Positions 9,625-18,672 of a DNA stretch of 64,000 nucleotides are shown piece after piece (position 1 is the stretch's first letter; each line of letters opens with the position of its first letter). The position numbers and the translations under genes were made by a program. Where the stretch lies: contig JAIQFY010000031.1 in assembly GCA_020072965.1 (NCBI GenBank), forward strand, positions 1 through 64,000. Direction: 5' to 3'. Source of the DNA: Terriglobia bacterium. GTDB lineage: Bacteria; Acidobacteriota; Terriglobia; JAIQFV01. Below the pieces are notes generated by a model, which was given only the letters and a program-made list of their open reading frames with translations, was not told where the DNA came from and did not search any database.

Positions 9625-9972
9625 TAACCTTGTACTTTAATCCCTGGATAGATGAGGGGGGAATACCCCGCTCTATCCTCTTCTCCCCTGACTTCGGGAT
9701 TTAGTTTGAACGGGGGAACCCTCAGCGAATTCTCTAGCCGCCCGCGACTAATTGCCTTTCTACACGTCTAAATGGAAGAGGTGGCATCTGAAATTTCCAG
9801 CCAATAGGCAGCGGTGTCGCTTGTAGGATTTTTTGACCCACAAGAAGGTGACCTCGTCACACCATGAATAAACATCGCTGTCATGTCTCTATTAGATCCT
9901 CTTGAGCATGGGAATTCATATTGATTAATCAGAGCAACTCACGAGTAGGTTTGATTTGGTTTGGTTCGGTTT

Positions 9973-10070
9973 GGTAGCCGGGATCCGCCCGGTTTTTGGC
10001 GGATCCCGGGCTTGTGCGTGCGATCGGCAAGGGAGAACCCGGGATCCCAAAGAACGGGGTCCCGGCTACC
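9973..10070. repeat. Double stem-loop element, dispersed family B copy 1
   Basis: ggtagccGGGATCCGcccggtttttggCGGATCCCgggc...cCCGGGATCCCaaagaacGGGGTCCCGGctacc. Confidence 0.75.
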
Positions 10071-10227
10071 AAAGCAGTTCAACCATAATGACCGACAAGT
10101 GTCACCCTATTTTGAAATCCACGATAACAGGCTGATTCCTGAGATTTTCGGAACAATTCGAATGAAGCGACCGTATGGATAATACACAGGTGAAAGGGCG
10201 AGGGCTGCCCTATCTTAAGGGGGGGAA

Positions 10228-11427
10228 ATGGCAAAGAAAAAATCGAGAAGGGTCATCATCGTGGTCATTTCAGTCCTGGCGGTTGCGGGACTGGCGGTCG
10301 TTGCCTATTCTGCAAAATCGCACGGGAAGTCCACCATCGATCCTTCGCGCCTGGCTGCGGTGGAACGAGGCGACCTGGCGCGATCGGTCGTCGCCACAGG
10401 CCGAATCGAACCGATCTCCAAAGTGGAGATTAAATCTAAGGCCAATGGGATTATCAAGGAACTCAAAGTCGATGTCGGTGATCTGGTCTCCGTAGGACAG
10501 GTCCTGGCTGAGCTCGACAAAGACAATCTGGAAGCACAACTTCGGCAGGCACGCGCCGCGATGCTGAGTTCCGAGGCCAACTTGAAGGCGGCTGTCGCAC
10601 AACTCGAAAAGAACAAGATCGAAGCGGAAGGCCCCGACGTTCCCTTCGCTCGGCGGAACAAAGAGCGCGCCGAAAGACTGAATAAGGACGGCCTGATTAC
10701 TCAGCAGGCGCTCGACGACGCCCGGAGCGCGCTGGATATGGCCGTAAACCGGCAAAATGCCGCCAGCTCCCAACTGAGCATCAGTCAGGCGCGCATTGCG
10801 CAAGCGAAAGCCGACGTCGCTCAGGCTCAAGCGAATGTCGATCGCGCTCAGGAGGAATTGAGCTACTCCACTATCCGTTCTCCCATTCGGGGAATGGTCC
10901 TCTCACGCGATGTGGAGGTGGGCAGCCCGGTCTCTTCTATATTGAATATGGGCGCTCAAGCGACCCTGGTGATGGTGTTGGGAGACATCAGCCAGGTGTT
11001 CGTCCGCGGGAAGGTTGACGAGGCGGACATCGGAATGGTGCGCCTGAACCAACCCGCGCGTATCAAGGTGGAGACCTTCAAGGAGAAGCAATTTGAAGGT
11101 CGAGTGACGCGAATCTCGCCGCTCGGGGTCGAGAAGGACAACGTCATCAGCTTCGAAGTTAGAGTTTCCATCAACAACCCCGGCGGCGAATTGCGCGCCA
11201 ATATGACCGCCAATGCGGAAATCGTCCTGGAAGAGCACAAGGGAACTCTGATCGTTCCTGAGAGCGCCATCATTTACGATGCCCAGCATAAAGCCTGGGT
11301 TGAGGTGGCTTCGACCAGCGTCCGCATGGGCCGTGAACGCAAGCCCATTAAAGTCGGAGTCAGCAATGGAACAAGAACTGAAGTCTCGGAGGGAGTAGCA
11401 CTGGGGGAGAAGGTAATCCTCCAGTGA
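10228..11427 (+). CDS. HlyD/MacA-type efflux periplasmic adaptor
   Basis: N-terminal TM, GRIEPISKVEIKSKANGIIKELKVDVGDLVSVGQVLAELD lipoyl-like region, coiled coil. Confidence 0.85.
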   Translation: MAKKKSRRVIIVVISVLAVAGLAVVAYSAKSHGKSTIDPSRLAAVERGDLARSVVATGRIEPISKVEIKSKANGIIKELKVDVGDLVSVGQVLAELDKDNLEAQLRQARAAMLSSEANLKAAVAQLEKNKIEAEGPDVPFARRNKERAERLNKDGLITQQALDDARSALDMAVNRQNAASSQLSISQARIAQAKADVAQAQANVDRAQEELSYSTIRSPIRGMVLSRDVEVGSPVSSILNMGAQATLVMVLGDISQVFVRGKVDEADIGMVRLNQPARIKVETFKEKQFEGRVTRISPLGVEKDNVISFEVRVSINNPGGELRANMTANAEIVLEEHKGTLIVPESAIIYDAQHKAWVEVASTSVRMGRERKPIKVGVSNGTRTEVSEGVALGEKVILQ

Positions 11428-11430
11428 AAA

Positions 11431-11490
11431 AGGAAGTTGCCAGTTCCCAGTTGCCAGCAAACAGCTATCAGCGGTCAGCAGTCAGCAACC
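11431..11490. repeat. Heptad-type repeats (CAGTTGC / GTCAGCA)
   Basis: aggaagttgccagttcccagttgccagcaaacagctatcagcggtcagcagtcagcaac; inverted partner at 11571-11640. Confidence 0.7.
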
Positions 11491-11570
11491 CGCGTCGGCG
11501 GGCCTATGGAGATTGGCTTCGAGCTTCAAGCAGATAAGTCTCTTGTTAAATCCCCACCTCCATTATTCTC

Positions 11571-11640
11571 GCTGATTGCTGATGGCTGAAAGCTGAGCGC
11601 TATCCACTGGAAACTGACAACTGAGAACTGGCAACTGAAT
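11571..11640. repeat. Inverted partner heptad repeats (GCTGATT / AACTGA)
   Basis: gctgattgctgatggctgaaagctgagcgctatccactggaaactgacaactgagaactggcaactgaat. Confidence 0.7.
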
Positions 11641-11644
11641 TCCC

Positions 11645-12946
11645 ATGCGAGAATTCCTCACCCAAATCTGGTTCAACCTGGCCGCACACAAGCTGCGCAG
11701 CTTTCTTACCATGTTCGGCATCCTGTGGGGCGTGATTTCGCTCGTTATCCTGTCGGCGGTCAGTGAAGGGTTTCAGCGGGGCAACCAGAAAGTCTTGCTG
11801 GAGCTGGGAAAGAACGTTGCGATCGTTTTCAGTGGCCGGACGAGCATGCAGGCTGGCGGTGCGCGCGCCGGCCACCTGGTGCGACTCGACATCACCGATG
11901 TCTACGCCATCAAAGAGCAGTCTAAAATGTTGCAGGACATCTCCCCCGAGCTGATGCGCGGGGGGATCAAGGTGAAAAGCGCGTTCAATGCGAGTTCCGT
12001 CGGGATGAGCGGCATCTGGCCGGTCTACCAGTCGATTCGCACCATCGAAGTGGAACGAGGGCGCCTCCTTAACGAGAAAGACAGTGAAGAGGCGCGTCGG
12101 GTGATCCTGCTGGGCTATGAGGTGAGTAAGCAGCTTTACGCCGAGCGCGACCCGGTGGGCAGTGAAGTCACTTTGAACGGGGTTCCGTATACTGTGGTCG
12201 GGAAGATCCGCAAGAAGTCACAGGAGTCCAATTATATGGGTCCGGACAACAACCGGATTTTTGTCCCCTATGAAGCGATGCGGAGAGATTTTCCTCTCTC
12301 GGGCCCGTTGGATACGTCGGACACCATCAACACCATCATCACCACTCCCCACGAGGAGGTGACCAACGAGTTGGTGCGGATTCTGGAGACCGAAGGAAAG
12401 ATTGACTTCGAGCGCGGTGGCCCTTTTGAGAATGAAATCCGGACCATCCTGGCGCCCCGGCATGCCTTCGATCCCCGCGACCTTGAAGCCCTCCCGATCT
12501 GGAATACCGGCCTTGAAACGGCCCTCTTCAGCAAAATCGTTACTGGGATGAGAGAGTTCTTTTCTGCCGTGAGCATTATCACCCTGATCCTGGGCGGAAT
12601 CGGAGTGATGAATATCATGCTCATCTCGGTCAGGGAGCGAACCCGGGAAATCGGGATACGGAAATCAATCGGCGCAACGGCCCGAAACATCCAGTGGCAG
12701 TTCTTCAGCGAGGGGCTGGTTTTGACGCTCGTCAGCGGCGCGGTCGGCCTCATGGGTGCTTTTGTCCTTTCGAGTCTGGTGAACATGCTTCCCATGCCGG
12801 ATCGCTTTGTCGGAATGGTCATCACGTGGAAGACCGCCTTCTTTTCGACCGCGGCCCTGGTCGTTATCGGGGTTGCTGCTTCCACCTATCCGGCGCGTCG
12901 AGCCGCGGAGCTGCCCCCCATCGAAGCACTGCGATACGAGATGTGA
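11645..12946 (+). CDS. MacB/FtsX-type ABC transporter permease (no ATPase domain)
   Basis: MREFLTQIWFNLAAHKLRSFLTMFGILWGV; VSIITLILGGIGVMNIMLISVRERTREIGIRKSIGA; YPARRAAELPPIEALRYE. Confidence 0.9.
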   Translation: MREFLTQIWFNLAAHKLRSFLTMFGILWGVISLVILSAVSEGFQRGNQKVLLELGKNVAIVFSGRTSMQAGGARAGHLVRLDITDVYAIKEQSKMLQDISPELMRGGIKVKSAFNASSVGMSGIWPVYQSIRTIEVERGRLLNEKDSEEARRVILLGYEVSKQLYAERDPVGSEVTLNGVPYTVVGKIRKKSQESNYMGPDNNRIFVPYEAMRRDFPLSGPLDTSDTINTIITTPHEEVTNELVRILETEGKIDFERGGPFENEIRTILAPRHAFDPRDLEALPIWNTGLETALFSKIVTGMREFFSAVSIITLILGGIGVMNIMLISVRERTREIGIRKSIGATARNIQWQFFSEGLVLTLVSGAVGLMGAFVLSSLVNMLPMPDRFVGMVITWKTAFFSTAALVVIGVAASTYPARRAAELPPIEALRYEM

Positions 12947-12958
12947 GAAACGGTTGTC

Positions 12959-14212
12959 ATGCTGAAAGCCATCTTCAAAGAAGCCATTTACGCACTGACC
13001 AGTCACCGGACCCGCGCCGTTCTCACTCTGCTCGGCATTGCCTGGGGAATCATGACGGTGGTGTTGTTGATGGCCTATGGGAACGGCTTTCACAATGCCC
13101 TGATGACGGGGATGGAATGGGCTTTTTCTGACGGCACCGTGGTGATCTGGAACGGGCAGACCAGCATGCAGGCCGGGGGTGAGCGCGCTGGAAGAAGAAT
13201 TCGATTGAAGGAGGACGACGCCCTCGCCTTGCGGGATTTGGGCGTTATTAAGTTCTCAAGCCCGGAATATGTCGAGAACCTGCCGCTGACCTTTGGCAAT
13301 CGACAGACCTCGGCCCTGGTGCGTGGCGTTGCCCCTGAATATGGCACGATGCGGAGTGAAATGCCGGAATCCGGACGATTTATTAACCAGGAGGATGCCG
13401 AAAAGCGCCGTCGCGTCGTTTTTTTGGGCTACAAGGTCTCTCAAAAACTCTTCAGCAATAGCTCCCCCATCGGCGAAACCATCCGGATCAAAGGATTAAC
13501 CTTCGAGGTGATCGGGGTGTTGGCAAACAAGGTGCAACTCTCCTCCTACTACTCTCACGACCGCGAATGCGTGTTCATTCCGTACACCACCGTCCGGCAG
13601 GTATGGAGCCAAGAATGGGTGGATAACGTCGTCTTCCAAACGGTCGACCCGTCCATGCAACCGAGGGCCCTGAAACAGGTCCGGGAATTCCTGGCGGCCC
13701 GGTACCGCTTTGATCCTCGCGATGAGCGCGCCCTCAACTTTGAAGATTCGGTGGAGAACAACCAGATGATTGGGGGGATCACCAATGGACTGAGAATTGT
13801 CTTGATCTTCATTGGGACTTTGACCCTCATGATCGGTGGTGTCGGGGTCATGAACATCATGCTGGTTTCCGTTACCGAGCGCACGCGGGAGATTGGGGTG
13901 CTGAAGGCCCTGGGCGCCCGCCGTCCCCATATCCTCCTCCAGTTTCTCCTGGAAGGCCTGGTCATTACCGTTCTCGGCGGCATCGTGGGGATGTTGTTTT
14001 CCTATGCCGTCATCTGGATCATCCATTCCCTTCCCTTCCTCGCAGGCATGCTCGACGACCCCACCGGCCGGACGGATATCAATTTAATTCTGTCTCCTGA
14101 CGTGCTTCTGGCCGCCTCCGGCATCCTCGCCTTTGTGGGTGTTATCAGTGGTTTCCTGCCTGCCCTCCGAGCCTCCCGCCTCGACCCCATCGAATCCCTC
14201 CGGTACGAGTAA
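12959..14212 (+). CDS. MacB/FtsX-type ABC transporter permease (no ATPase domain)
   Basis: Paralogous to the preceding gene: [57 protein letters not shown]. Confidence 0.9.
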   Translation: MLKAIFKEAIYALTSHRTRAVLTLLGIAWGIMTVVLLMAYGNGFHNALMTGMEWAFSDGTVVIWNGQTSMQAGGERAGRRIRLKEDDALALRDLGVIKFSSPEYVENLPLTFGNRQTSALVRGVAPEYGTMRSEMPESGRFINQEDAEKRRRVVFLGYKVSQKLFSNSSPIGETIRIKGLTFEVIGVLANKVQLSSYYSHDRECVFIPYTTVRQVWSQEWVDNVVFQTVDPSMQPRALKQVREFLAARYRFDPRDERALNFEDSVENNQMIGGITNGLRIVLIFIGTLTLMIGGVGVMNIMLVSVTERTREIGVLKALGARRPHILLQFLLEGLVITVLGGIVGMLFSYAVIWIIHSLPFLAGMLDDPTGRTDINLILSPDVLLAASGILAFVGVISGFLPALRASRLDPIESLRYE

Positions 14213-14387
14213 GAACACGCATCCCTGACCTCGGACCAGGTATCTGCGAAATCTGTGTTCAGTTTTCCCTAGACAATATACATCGCATTACGATATTGTT
14301 TCATCATAACAAGAGATCAAATTTCAGAGGTGCGAATGACTAATGCGAACGCCATAGGAAATGGGACGATAGCGCGCCTGCTTCGAC

Positions 14388-14415
14388 GTAGGGGCGCATA
14401 GCTATGCGCCCCTAC
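14388..14415. repeat. 28-bp perfect palindrome, dispersed family A copy 2
   Basis: gtaggggcgcatagctatgcgcccctac followed by attgaatcatgc. Confidence 0.85.
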
Positions 14416-14463
14416 ATTGAATCATGCACAATTCTGTAACGTCTTTAAACTCGTTTGAATTAG

Positions 14464-16326
14464 ATGGAAAATGGAATGAATCCAATGGAGGCACCCAAAG
14501 CCACAGAGCTCGGAATCGAAAGCGAGGAATTGTCGGGCGAACTCGGCGACTTCACGACAACGTGGAAGGTCGTCCCCTTGTCGTTCGCCGCCCTCGGAAT
14601 CGGCGTGCTCAGCGCCTTTGTCGCGCTCGGCCTGCTCCGACTGATCGGACTGTTCACCAATCTCTTCTTTTACCTGCGCTGGAACACCGCCATGGCTTCC
14701 CCGGCAGGGCATCACCTGGGGCCTGTAGTCATCCTGATACCGGTCGCGGGAGCGCTCATCATCGGCTTGATGGCGCGCTACGGCTCAGAGCGTATCCGCG
14801 GACACGGGATCCCTGAGGCCCTCGAAGCCATTCTCATCAGCGGCAGCCGGATTGAACCCCGGGTCGCCATTTTGAAGCCACTTTCTTCTGCCATCTCGAT
14901 CGGCTCAGGAGGACCCTTCGGGGCAGAGGGCCCGATCATCATGACCGGCGGCGCCTTCGGCTCCCTGGTGGCGCAATTCATGCACTTGACCAGTGCGGAG
15001 CGCAAAACGCTGCTGGTCGCCGGAGCCGCCGGCGGCATGTCAGCGACTTTTGCCTCACCCGTGGCCGCTGTGCTTCTTGCGGTCGAGCTCCTGCTGTTTG
15101 AGTGGAAGCCGCGCAGCCTGATTCCCGTTGGGCTGGCTAGCGCCGCGGCCGCTGCCACTCGTCGTTACATCCTTGGAATGGGACCGCTCTTCCCTACGCC
15201 GCTGCACCCCGTGTTTATCGGGCCCAAAGGTCTGCTCGGCTGTGTCCTAATGGGGTTGCTCGCCGGCGCCCTCTCGGCACTACTGACCCTCTCGGTCTAT
15301 GCCGCCGAAGACGCTTTCGGGAAAGTACCGATTCACTGGATGTGGTGGCCGGCGATCGGTGGTTTAGTGGTCGGAATCGGAGGCTGGATTTCTCCCCATG
15401 CCCTCGGTGTGGGTTACGATTCCATCGGGTCGCTGTTGCGCGGCGACATGCCGATTCGCTTGATGTTGGGTCTCCTTGTGGTCAAGTGGATCATTTGGTC
15501 CGTGTCTTTGGGTTCCGGAACCTCGGGAGGCGTCCTGGCGCCCCTGCTGTTGATGGGTGGAGCACTGGGCGGCGTAATGGCCACGGTGTTGCCCAACGAA
15601 GGAGCGGGCTTCTGGCCGCTCATCGCCATGGGCGCGATCCTCGGGGGGACGATGCGCTCGCCCTTCACAGGCATTATATTCGCGTTGGAACTCACTCATG
15701 ATGTGACCGTGCTCTTGCCCTTGCTGGTCGCCTCCATCATCGCTCACGGATTCACAGTTCTCACCTTGCGCAGGTCCATTCTTACTGAAAAGGTGGCTCG
15801 CCGAGGTTATCATCTGAGCCGGGAATACACGGTCGATCCGCTGGAGATATTGTTCGTGCGCGAGGTCATGAGAACGAACATTGCGGTCCTACCGACGAAT
15901 ACCCCGTTGAACGACCTCGCCCGATCTCTCCATGGTGATCACAAGCACGGCCAACGATTGTACCCCGTCGTAGACGCAGATGGCCGCTTTGCGGGTGTGG
16001 TAACCCGCCACGACCTGCAGAAGTTTTTGGGGGAGCACCCTGCCCGGAGCAATGGGCACCATCTGGCGGAACTGGTCAGGGCGAACCCGGCCAAAGCCTA
16101 TCCCGACGAGCCGTTGCGCGTGGTGGTGAACCGGATGGCCGATACCGGCCTCACCCGTCTCCCTGTGGTCGATCGCGAGGATCCGGCCAAGCTGATGGGT
16201 ATTGTTTCATTGAACGATCTGCTGAAAGCCCGTGTACGAAGCCTCGAGGAGGAACGCCATCGCGAACGCGTTCTCACCATGCGCCCCATCTTCCCTGCTG
16301 GCTCCCGACGGCGGAGTACCGGCTGA
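14464..16326 (+). CDS. ClC chloride channel/antiporter with C-terminal CBS pair
   Basis: GSGGPFGAEGPIIMTGG, GSGTSGGVLAPLLLMGGALGG; CBS domains VREVMRTNIAVLP... and ...LPVVDREDPAKLMGIVSLNDLLKA. Confidence 0.92.
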   Translation: MENGMNPMEAPKATELGIESEELSGELGDFTTTWKVVPLSFAALGIGVLSAFVALGLLRLIGLFTNLFFYLRWNTAMASPAGHHLGPVVILIPVAGALIIGLMARYGSERIRGHGIPEALEAILISGSRIEPRVAILKPLSSAISIGSGGPFGAEGPIIMTGGAFGSLVAQFMHLTSAERKTLLVAGAAGGMSATFASPVAAVLLAVELLLFEWKPRSLIPVGLASAAAAATRRYILGMGPLFPTPLHPVFIGPKGLLGCVLMGLLAGALSALLTLSVYAAEDAFGKVPIHWMWWPAIGGLVVGIGGWISPHALGVGYDSIGSLLRGDMPIRLMLGLLVVKWIIWSVSLGSGTSGGVLAPLLLMGGALGGVMATVLPNEGAGFWPLIAMGAILGGTMRSPFTGIIFALELTHDVTVLLPLLVASIIAHGFTVLTLRRSILTEKVARRGYHLSREYTVDPLEILFVREVMRTNIAVLPTNTPLNDLARSLHGDHKHGQRLYPVVDADGRFAGVVTRHDLQKFLGEHPARSNGHHLAELVRANPAKAYPDEPLRVVVNRMADTGLTRLPVVDREDPAKLMGIVSLNDLLKARVRSLEEERHRERVLTMRPIFPAGSRRRSTG

Positions 16327-16573
16327 GGATTTCTCATCAGCTTTTGTGACCGGTGTCTTCTTAATCTCCAAAGCAAGTATACCGCCGAGACGCAGAGTGA
16401 ACGCGGTCCTGTCTTTGCAATTTACAATTGAAATGTAGAATGCAAAGATACGACCCTGAGCTTCCATTCTGCGTTGTAGGCCGGGTCCCTCGACCCGGCG
16501 GTTCGAATTCGGCAAGGGCCTCAAAAGAGGTGACCCCATCGTCCTCATCCTTGGTCCTAGCTGGAGAGGGCGC

Positions 16574-16966
16574 TTATTTTTCCTTCGTGGGGGGCGTGTC
16601 GCGGGATACAAGGGCGATCGAGTCGCCCTTGACGAGCCAAAGCCCACGCTGGGTTTGAACGTAGATGTTGACATGATTGACCATGCTGGCGAACACATGG
16701 GATTCAAGAGGATAGTCAGTGACGATATGAGTGACGTAAAGCGCCACGGTGTCCTTATCTTTTGAGAGCTCCACTATCCCTTTTGAGAGCGGCGTAATCT
16801 GCAGCACTTGGCGACCATCCTCTGAGACAATGACGCGATAGTGCTTCCCTATCACCACTGTATTCGATTTGTCCGTGCCTGCAAGCAACTCGACGAGCAC
16901 CCCCTTTTGTCCAATTGCGTCTGCGGGAAGAACGGCTGGATTGATCGGCTGAATGAAGAGGGTCAC
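16574..16966 (-). CDS. Hypothetical protein, probably 5'-truncated
   Basis: Open frame of about 130 aa whose GTG start lies inside one arm of a 32-bp inverted repeat. Confidence 0.45.
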   Translation of the reverse strand: MTLFIQPINPAVLPADAIGQKGVLVELLAGTDKSNTVVIGKHYRVIVSEDGRQVLQITPLSKGIVELSKDKDTVALYVTHIVTDYPLESHVFASMVNHVNIYVQTQRGLWLVKGDSIALVSRDTPPTKEK

Positions 16967-17224
16967 ATCTTCGCATTTTGCAAATGGGGGGGCAAAGTTG
17001 GGAAACGACGAAGGGATGATGAAACCTCGCGAGGGATGGTTGCCGGTTTTGGGAAGGCAGGATGAGGCATAGGCGGATCAATTCCGACGTCTGCACTCCC
17101 CCCCGGGAGAGAAGTTGAGTTGCGGAGGGCGCAACCCCTTTGAATCTCTACATTGCCTCTACACAATAAAAAGACGGGACCACCCTGCCAAATGCAAAAT
17201 GCGAAGATGTGACCCTCTTCATTC
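16951..17224. mobile_element. About 274-bp element bounded by 32-bp perfect inverted repeats (MITE-like)
   Basis: gaatgaagagggtcacatcttcgcattttgca (16951-16982) and its exact reverse complement (17193-17224). Confidence 0.65.
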
Positions 17225-17269
17225 CGGCAGTCACCTACCCTCTTCGTCCTATCAAGGTCCTCGAATCTC

Positions 17270-18577
17270 CTACTTCGCCGCCTTTTGCAGCTCCTTTATC
17301 GCGCTTGAAATCCTTTCAATGTTGTGGTCACGTGCTTGTTTGACGCCAATCGCCTGCGCAGACTGTAACGCCTCATCGAGGACGCGGCGAGCTTCCGAAG
17401 GCTGTCCCGACTGGGTCAGCGCGTCGGCCTTCGTTTCAAACAGCCATGTCCGGCCCAGTGGACCGCTGACGTGCTCCAATCCGCGATCGCACGCCGCAAT
17501 GGCCTCGTCATATTGTTTTGCCTCGATCTCCATCTGGGCGAGCCGCAGTGACGCGTTGTAGTTGTTCGGCATGGCTCGTTCCGAGGCGATCAGTGCCGGC
17601 AGCACCCGCGATGCAGCCCCCAGGAAAGACGCTGCGTCGACCCGTGCAATATCGAGTGCGGACCGCTCGTCCTCGTTGGCGGGGCGTGTCGCCTCGAGTT
17701 CGTTAAGCCAGCGGTCGCCCCATCGCGCCAAGGTCGCCTTATCACCGCGCGCTTCAGCGTCGTGCATGAGCTGCTGATAGAGCTGAAAGCGATGGTCGCG
17801 CAGCGTCGCCGGCAGCGCAATCGCTTCCTCCGCGAGCGGCTCCAGGGTCTTTCGGGCGCCTTCGGCCCACGGAGCCGGTCGACCCTGGTTCACACACATG
17901 ACTCCTGCGAGAACGACTCTTCCAAACATTTGGCCACGCGTCATATGCACTGCTTCCGTGGAGGCCGTTTCGGCACAGGCCTGCGATTGTCCACTCAACA
18001 TCAGCGCCCAGGTAACCGATCCGACCGCGCGCCCGCGCTGAGGCCAGGTCCCTCCTCCGGAGCGGAGGGCCTCACGATAAGCTGCGGCCGCCTCAGCGTG
18101 CTGGCCGTGGGCGAGCAATTCGTCGCCCCGCGCGAGAGCCGCGTCGGCAGGCATTCCCGCTTTCCCGATGACGCCGTGCTCCCCGTGGTCGAGAAATTGC
18201 GTCAGCTCGGGCAACGTCATCCCCCCGATCTGCGTTGCTGTCGTCCGTTCATCGGCAGGGTCGATCACGAAAAATGACGGGGTATACATCACCCCGTGTC
18301 GCGCGAGAAACGCTTGATTGTCCGGTTTATCAAAATTGAGCTCGAGCCAGACGAACTGTCCGGCGTACCTGGCGAGGCTGGCGTCGGCCAACGTAGCTCG
18401 CATCAGGCGACACGAATATCACCACGGGGCCCACACTTCGACGAATACGGGCAGCTTCTGCCGCTTCGCTTCGAAGAGCGCCCTGGGGTAGTCGTCTTCG
18501 ATGAAGGGCAGGCGGGTCGTCGCGAATGCGGACGTGGCAAGCATTGAAAGCAACACCCACATCGAGAGTTTCTTCAT
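17270..18577 (-). CDS. Secreted thioredoxin-fold protein with C-terminal repeat region; candidate selenoprotein with in-frame TGA at 18419-18421 (UxxC)
   Basis: SD ggaggtgcacaATG; MKKLSMWVLLSMLATSAFATTRLPFIEDDYPRALFEAKRQKLPVFVEVWAPW-[TGA]-YSCRLMRATLADASLARYAGQFVWLELNFDKPDNQ...YTPSFFVIDP; the two listed ORFs (17270-18403 and 18419-18862) share a frame. Confidence 0.75.
18368..18407 (-). promoter_or_regulatory. Putative bacterial SECIS-like stem-loop
   Basis: Starts 12 nt after the TGA: CCUG(AU)GCGAG(CUAC)GUUGGC-CGAC-GCCAGC CUCGC CAGG, 15 pairs, apical loop 33-36 nt after TGA. Confidence 0.4.
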
Positions 18578-18672
18578 TGTGCACCTCCAGCGCCGGGAAT
18601 GGTAGAATGATATCGGTCTGTTCACAAGAGCCGATCTCGATTTGAAAAATGGACCATTTGGAGGATGGAACC

